DNA of 64,000 nt, from the NCBI RefSeq assembly GCF_008704495.1, contig NZ_CP023699.1:1116001-1180000 (forward strand), given 5' to 3'. Under the pieces are notes generated by a model that was not told where the DNA came from, did no database searches, and saw nothing but the letters and a program-made list of their open reading frames with translations. Below, in pieces: positions 59,918-64,000 of the stretch. Numbering within the stretch: position 1 is the first letter of the stretch; the number at the start of each line of letters is the position of its first letter. The DNA is from Streptomyces kanamyceticus. Lineage in GTDB: Bacteria > Actinomycetota > Actinomycetes > Streptomycetales > Streptomycetaceae. Position numbers and translations under genes: made by a program.

Positions 59918-61911
59918 CAGCTCCCCTTGCCGGAGCCGCCCGTGAACGGCTCGCCGTTGACGTACCTGCCGAGCGCGGTCAGCGGGAACACCTGCCGGTA
60001 GAGGTGGTAGTTGATGGAGAAGTCCCAGGGGAAGCCGGTACCGGTGAAGTACGGCTCGTCCCAGGAGCCGTCCTCGCGCTGCGTCTCGGCGAGCCAGGCG
60101 ATGCCCCGCTCCACGGACTTGGCCTCGCGTTCACCGGCCGAGAGGAGCGCGAGCAGCGCCCACGCGGTCTGCGAGGCGCTCGACGTGCCGTGCCCAGCCC
60201 AGCCGCGCTCGCGGTAGGAGCGCAGGTCCTCGCCCCAGCCGCCGTCGTCGTTCTGCACCGACTCGACCCAGCTGACGGCGCGGCGGATCGCCCGGTGCGA
60301 GGCGGGCAGCCCCGCGGCGACGAGCGCGGGCACCACGGACCCGGTGCCGTAGACGTAGTTGACGCCCCAGCGGCCGAACCAGGCGCCGCTCTCCTCCTGT
60401 TCGGCGAGCAGCCACTCGATGCCGCGCCGGGTGCGCGGGTCGTGCGACTTGCCCTCGACGGCGAGCATCTCCACCACGTGCCCGGTGACGTCGGCGGACG
60501 GCGGGTCGATGACCTCGCCGAAGTCGCAGAACGGAAGGCGGTTGGGGAAGGCGCTGGTGTTGTCGACGTCGAAGGCGCCCCAGGCACCGTTCTTCGACTG
60601 CATGCCGAGGTTCCAGCGCACCCCGCGCTCGATGGCGTTCTCCATGCGCGCCTTGTCCGGGTGCTTGACCCGGCGCAGCGCGAGGGCGACTTCCGCGGTG
60701 TCGTCGATGTCGGGGTAGTTGTCGTTGTGGAACTCGAACGCCCAGCCCCCGGGGGTCAGTCCCGGTCTGCGCACCGACCAGTCCCCGGGGCGGACGATCT
60801 GCTCGCCCAGCATCCAGTCCGCGGCCTTGACCAACTGCGGGTGGTCGGCGGGCACTCCGGCGTCCGCGAGCGCGATGGTCGCCAGGCAGGTGTCCCACAC
60901 CGGCGACTGACACGCCTCGATCATCCGGGCGCCGTCGTCGCGCCACACAGCGAACCGGTCGAGCGAGTCGAGCCCGGCCTTCAGGACCGGGTGGTCCAGG
61001 TCGTAGCCGAGCAGGTGCAGGGCGATCACGGAGTAGACGGCGGGCGGCTGGATCCCGCCCCAGCAGCCGTCGTTCTCCTGCCGCTCGATGATCCAGCGCG
61101 CCGCGCTGTTCATCGCGGCCTTGCGCACCCGGCGCGGCGCGACCTTGCGGTAGACATGCAGCGCCTTGTCGAGCCGCTGGAAGACCCCGTCCCAACTCGC
61201 CACCGGCGCAAGGGGTTTGACGGGGTTCGGGCGGCGCGCGTCGGCGTGCAGCTCGTCCAGGGCGAACGGCGCGGGGCGCACGGGCCGCTTGGCGGAGACG
61301 ATCGTGAGCGGCACGATGGTCTGCCGCGCCCAGCAGCCGAAGTCATAGATGTTGAGCGGGAACCACTTGGGGAAGTAGATGAGCTCCGGCGGGAGTTCGG
61401 GCAGGTCGTCCCATTTCCACCAGCCGAAGAGGGCCAGCCAGATGCGGGTGAAGACCCGGCTCGCGGCGATGCCGCCCTGCTCCCTGACCCACGCGGAAGC
61501 CTTCACCATGTGCGGCTCGTCGGGCCGGTCGCCCGCCAGGCGCAGCGCGACGTACGCCTCGATGGTGGCGGAGAGTTCGCCGGGCCCGCCGAAGAAGGTG
61601 GCCCAGGTGCCGTCGTCGCGCTGCTCGCCGCGGATGAAGAGCGCGGCGGCGCGCGTGGTCGGCTCGTCCCTGATCCCGAGGAACTGCCGCAGGAGGAGGT
61701 CCTCGGCGTCCATCGTCACGTTGGTCTCGAGGTCGCCCTTCCACCAGCCCTGGGCGTCCTGTCGGGAGAGCAGGAAATCCGTGGAGCGTTGCATGGCGCG
61801 CGCGGCGGCGTCACGTGTGCCTGCCGTCGCGGCGGTCGTGTCGAGTGGCTGGCTGGCCGAGGCTGCGCGGGGCGGGGCCGCTCCGGTGCTTCCGTCGGTC
61901 GTCGCTGTCAT
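59917..61911 (-). CDS. shc: squalene-hopene cyclase
   Basis: This is a 664-residue triterpene cyclase. The catalytic DxDD motif is Asp401-Ile-Asp403-Asp404 (DIDDTAEV), and several QW-type repeats are visible ([54 protein letters not shown]). It cyclises squalene to hopene/diplopterol at the membrane. The 50-residue N-terminus is Ala/Thr-rich and not conserved. It starts 104 nt after the polyprenyl synthase stop, so a separate ribosome binding site and perhaps a promoter are possible there. Confidence 0.96.
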   Translation of the reverse strand: MTATTDGSTGAAPPRAASASQPLDTTAATAGTRDAAARAMQRSTDFLLSRQDAQGWWKGDLETNVTMDAEDLLLRQFLGIRDEPTTRAAALFIRGEQRDDGTWATFFGGPGELSATIEAYVALRLAGDRPDEPHMVKASAWVREQGGIAASRVFTRIWLALFGWWKWDDLPELPPELIYFPKWFPLNIYDFGCWARQTIVPLTIVSAKRPVRPAPFALDELHADARRPNPVKPLAPVASWDGVFQRLDKALHVYRKVAPRRVRKAAMNSAARWIIERQENDGCWGGIQPPAVYSVIALHLLGYDLDHPVLKAGLDSLDRFAVWRDDGARMIEACQSPVWDTCLATIALADAGVPADHPQLVKAADWMLGEQIVRPGDWSVRRPGLTPGGWAFEFHNDNYPDIDDTAEVALALRRVKHPDKARMENAIERGVRWNLGMQSKNGAWGAFDVDNTSAFPNRLPFCDFGEVIDPPSADVTGHVVEMLAVEGKSHDPRTRRGIEWLLAEQEESGAWFGRWGVNYVYGTGSVVPALVAAGLPASHRAIRRAVSWVESVQNDDGGWGEDLRSYRERGWAGHGTSSASQTAWALLALLSAGEREAKSVERGIAWLAETQREDGSWDEPYFTGTGFPWDFSINYHLYRQVFPLTALGRYVNGEPFTGGSGKGS

Positions 61912-62015
61912 GGCTTCCCCTTCGTGCAGTGCGGTGGCTACGTCTGCTGTGGGTCCGCCGTCGGCCGACGCGAAGCGCCGGCCGGCGACTGCGAGTCATA
62001 TGCGGCCGATAGTGA

Positions 62016-63146
62016 TCATCTCTTTCGTACGACGACGAAGTCCGCGAGCGCGACGAGCTGCGCCCGTACCCGGTCCGGCATCTGGACGGTGTCCAGTGCC
62101 TCGATGGCGATGGCGTGCTGGCGCCGGGCCTCCTCGGCGGTCCACTCGCGCCCGCCCGCCTCTTCGATCAGGGCGGCGCGCGCGGCGAACTCCTGCTCGG
62201 AGAAGTTCTCGAAGTCACTGCTCTTGGCGTCGGCGGCGAGCAGTTCGCCGAGCCGCTCGGAGGCGGGTCCGCCCGCGGCGAGCGCGGCGACGACCGGCAG
62301 GGACTTCTTGCGCTGACGCAGATCGCTCCACGTCTGCTTGCCGGTGGCCTCGGGGTCGCCCCAGATGCCGAGCAGGTCGTCCACGGCCTGGAAGGCGAGG
62401 CCGAGGTGGTAGCCGTACTTCTCCAGGATGTCGGCGGTGCGGTCGTCCGCGCCGCCGAGCACGGCACCGATGGAGACCGCGCAGGCGAGCAGGGCGCCGG
62501 TCTTGTTGCCCTCCATCTCCAGGCACTCCTCGACGGTGACCCGCTCGCGGTGCTCGTAGGAGATGTCCTGTGCCTGGCCGTCGATCAGCGCGCGCGTCGC
62601 GGTGGTGAGGCGGCGCGTGGCGCGGCCCGCCTCGACCGTGCCGATCTCCAGGAGGATCTCGTTGGCGAGCGCGAAGAGGGCGTCGCCGACGAGGATGGCC
62701 TGCGCGGGGCCGTGCACCTTCCACACGGTGTCGCGGTGGCGGCGCTGTTCGTCGCCGTCCATCAGGTCGTCGTGCAGGAGCGAGAAGTTGTGCACGAGCT
62801 CGACGGCGACCGCGCCGGGCACGCCGACCTCGGGGGCCGCGCCCGCCGCCTCGGCGGAGAGCAGGGCGAGCGCGGGGCGCACCGCCTTGCCGCCGTCGCC
62901 GTCGGACGGGTTGCCCGCGGCGTCGATCCACCCGAAGTGGTAGGCGGCCACGGTGTCCATGGGCGGCGCGAGGCGGTCCACCGCGGCCCGCAGCACCGGG
63001 GTGGCCAGCGTCCTTCCGCGCTCGAGCAGTGAGGTCACGTCCACCGTGTCGGCAGCCGTTTCGGCCGAGGGCACAGTCGGCACAGTTTCTCCTCTTGGTC
63101 CGGTGCTGGTGTTCTGGGGACCTGACCCCAGAAGGTCGAGCTTCAC
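62016..63146 (-). CDS. polyprenyl (farnesyl) diphosphate synthase
   Basis: This 376-residue all-helical prenyltransferase has the first Asp-rich motif DDLMD (126-130) and the second as DDLLGIWGD (from about 256). It condenses isopentenyl diphosphate units to farnesyl diphosphate, which the squalene-forming HpnC/D/E enzymes convert to squalene. Chain length cannot be fixed by eye, but position in the hopanoid operon favours farnesyl diphosphate. Start GTG 63146 overlaps the hpnE stop as GTGA; the first 25 residues are not conserved, so a later start is possible. Confidence 0.92.
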   Translation of the reverse strand: MKLDLLGSGPQNTSTGPRGETVPTVPSAETAADTVDVTSLLERGRTLATPVLRAAVDRLAPPMDTVAAYHFGWIDAAGNPSDGDGGKAVRPALALLSAEAAGAAPEVGVPGAVAVELVHNFSLLHDDLMDGDEQRRHRDTVWKVHGPAQAILVGDALFALANEILLEIGTVEAGRATRRLTTATRALIDGQAQDISYEHRERVTVEECLEMEGNKTGALLACAVSIGAVLGGADDRTADILEKYGYHLGLAFQAVDDLLGIWGDPEATGKQTWSDLRQRKKSLPVVAALAAGGPASERLGELLAADAKSSDFENFSEQEFAARAALIEEAGGREWTAEEARRQHAIAIEALDTVQMPDRVRAQLVALADFVVVRKR

Positions 63147-64000
63147 GCCGCCGCCTCCTCGAATGCGAAGAGGTGATCACGGGGGCGGTCGAGGGTGGCC
63201 AGGGCGGCCTCGGCCGCGCTGATGCCGCTGCGTACCGCGCTCTCCATGGTCGCGGGCCAGCCGGTGGCGGTCCACGCGCCCGCGAGGTACAGGCCGGGGG
63301 CCTTCGTACGGGCCCCGGGCCTGAGCCTGCCGACGCCGGGCGTCGGCGCGAAGGTGGCGGTGCGCTCGCGGGTCACGAAGAAGTCCCGCACTTCGGCGCC
63401 GTGCGCGGCGGGCAGCAGCCGCTCGAGCTCCGGAAGATAGCGCTCTCGCAGCGCGGCGACGGGGGCGTCGATCTCGTCCTGGGCGGCCGACTGGGAGAGC
63501 GCCAGGTACTGCCCCGAGGTGAGGCCCGAGGCGTCGGTCCGGTCGAAGACCCACTGGATCGGCGAGCCGAGCGCGGCGAAGAACGGCCGCTTGAGCACCT
63601 TGCGGTCGTACACGACGTGGATGTTGAGGATCGGCGCGTCGTCGATGTCGAGCAGCCGGTCGGGCTCGTCGAGCGCGCCGTCCGGGAGCAGGTCGTGCGT
63701 CTCGTGCTGCGGCACGGCGAGCACGACGGTGTCGGCCTCGATGCGCTCGCCGGGAACCTCTACGCTCCAACCGCCGTTCTCCGTACGGGAGATGGAGGTG
63801 ACTCGTGTCTTCAGTTCGGTACGGACTCCCGCGGCGTCGAGCGCCTTGCGGGCCAGTCCGTCGTGCAGATCACCGAGGGGCACCCTGGCCCAGCCGATGT
63901 CGGCGGCGCCGGGGTCGGAGAGCAGCCCGGTCTTGAAGACCATCGCGGCGAGCCCGAGCGAGGCATCGCCCGCGACGGCGTTGAGCGTCGCGACGCCCAC
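63143..64000 (-). CDS. hpnE: hydroxysqualene dehydroxylase HpnE, C-terminal part
   Basis: The gene runs off the right edge; 285 C-terminal residues are visible. It is a flavin amine-oxidase-type protein with VVLAVPQHETHDLL, IQWVFDRTDASG, and the C-terminal FAD-binding motif GLYLAGAWTATGWPATMESAVRSG. HpnE reduces hydroxysqualene to squalene, the step before cyclisation by the cyclase encoded downstream. HpnC and HpnD should lie beyond the window. Confidence 0.9.
   Translation of the reverse strand: MGVATLNAVAGDASLGLAAMVFKTGLLSDPGAADIGWARVPLGDLHDGLARKALDAAGVRTELKTRVTSISRTENGGWSVEVPGERIEADTVVLAVPQHETHDLLPDGALDEPDRLLDIDDAPILNIHVVYDRKVLKRPFFAALGSPIQWVFDRTDASGLTSGQYLALSQSAAQDEIDAPVAALRERYLPELERLLPAAHGAEVRDFFVTRERTATFAPTPGVGRLRPGARTKAPGLYLAGAWTATGWPATMESAVRSGISAAEAALATLDRPRDHLFAFEEAAA

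Overview
The window is high-G+C DNA typical of Streptomyces. The signs are strong G/C third-position bias, many GTG starts, ATGA/GTGA stop-start overlaps, a conservon-type signalling operon, and two intergenic repeat families that I recognise from many Streptomyces genomes. The most distinctive content is a complete bicyclomycin-type biosynthetic cluster, which points to a bicyclomycin producer such as S. cinnamoneus or a relative. The species itself cannot be proven from the sequence.

Layout. 1-2640: decayed end of an integrated element next to a tRNA-Pro(GGG) gene, with cutA, a truncated helix-turn-helix/TPR regulator and a tyrosine integrase pseudogene with an internal deletion. 2770-7346: a split transketolase, an MFS exporter, an MmcQ/YjbR protein and a monoacylglycerol-lipase-like hydrolase. 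7398-16219: a secreted ThuA/sugar dehydrogenase/PKD protein with a Tat-exported TIM-barrel isomerase, a GNAT/XRE pair, and an NMT1-type ABC importer. The first and last of these operons have almost identical promoters followed by the same LacI-type operator. 16372-21745: a membrane-anchored Mrr-like nuclease, a LysR regulator, the threonine catabolic pair tdh-kbl and a Gfo/Idh/MocA oxidoreductase. 21890-31486: a polysaccharide or glycoconjugate degradation locus around a LacI regulator (M1 peptidase plus beta-helix protein on one side, PL8 lyase plus DUF2264 protein on the other), with GTAANCGCTTAC-like operators. 31493-35389: a conservon (sensor kinase, roadblock, DUF742, GTPase) ending in a GAF protein. 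35956-39361: metallo-beta-lactamase-fold protein, CMD-family protein, TetR regulator and SIMPL protein.

39501-48664 is the bicyclomycin cluster. A cyclodipeptide synthase (bcmA) is followed by bcmB, bcmC, bcmD, bcmE, bcmF and bcmG, that is five 2-oxoglutarate/Fe(II) dioxygenases and one cytochrome P450. All but bcmE/bcmF are joined by overlapping or near-overlapping stop and start codons. The exporter bcmT is divergent. The model is that BcmA makes cyclo(Ile-Leu) from charged tRNAs, six oxidases decorate it into the Rho inhibitor, and BcmT exports it. 48775-53643: SGNH hydrolase, GH36 alpha-galactosidase, protein tyrosine phosphatase, and an XRE/small membrane protein pair with a palindromic operator.

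53723-64000 is the hopanoid operon, entirely on the minus strand and running off the right edge: hpnE (partial), polyprenyl diphosphate synthase, squalene-hopene cyclase, hpnG, hpnH, ispG, dxs and an aminotransferase. It combines isoprenoid precursor supply (dxs, ispG) with squalene cyclisation and side-chain construction. Coordinates and start sites were chosen by hand from reading frames, ribosome binding sites and overlaps.
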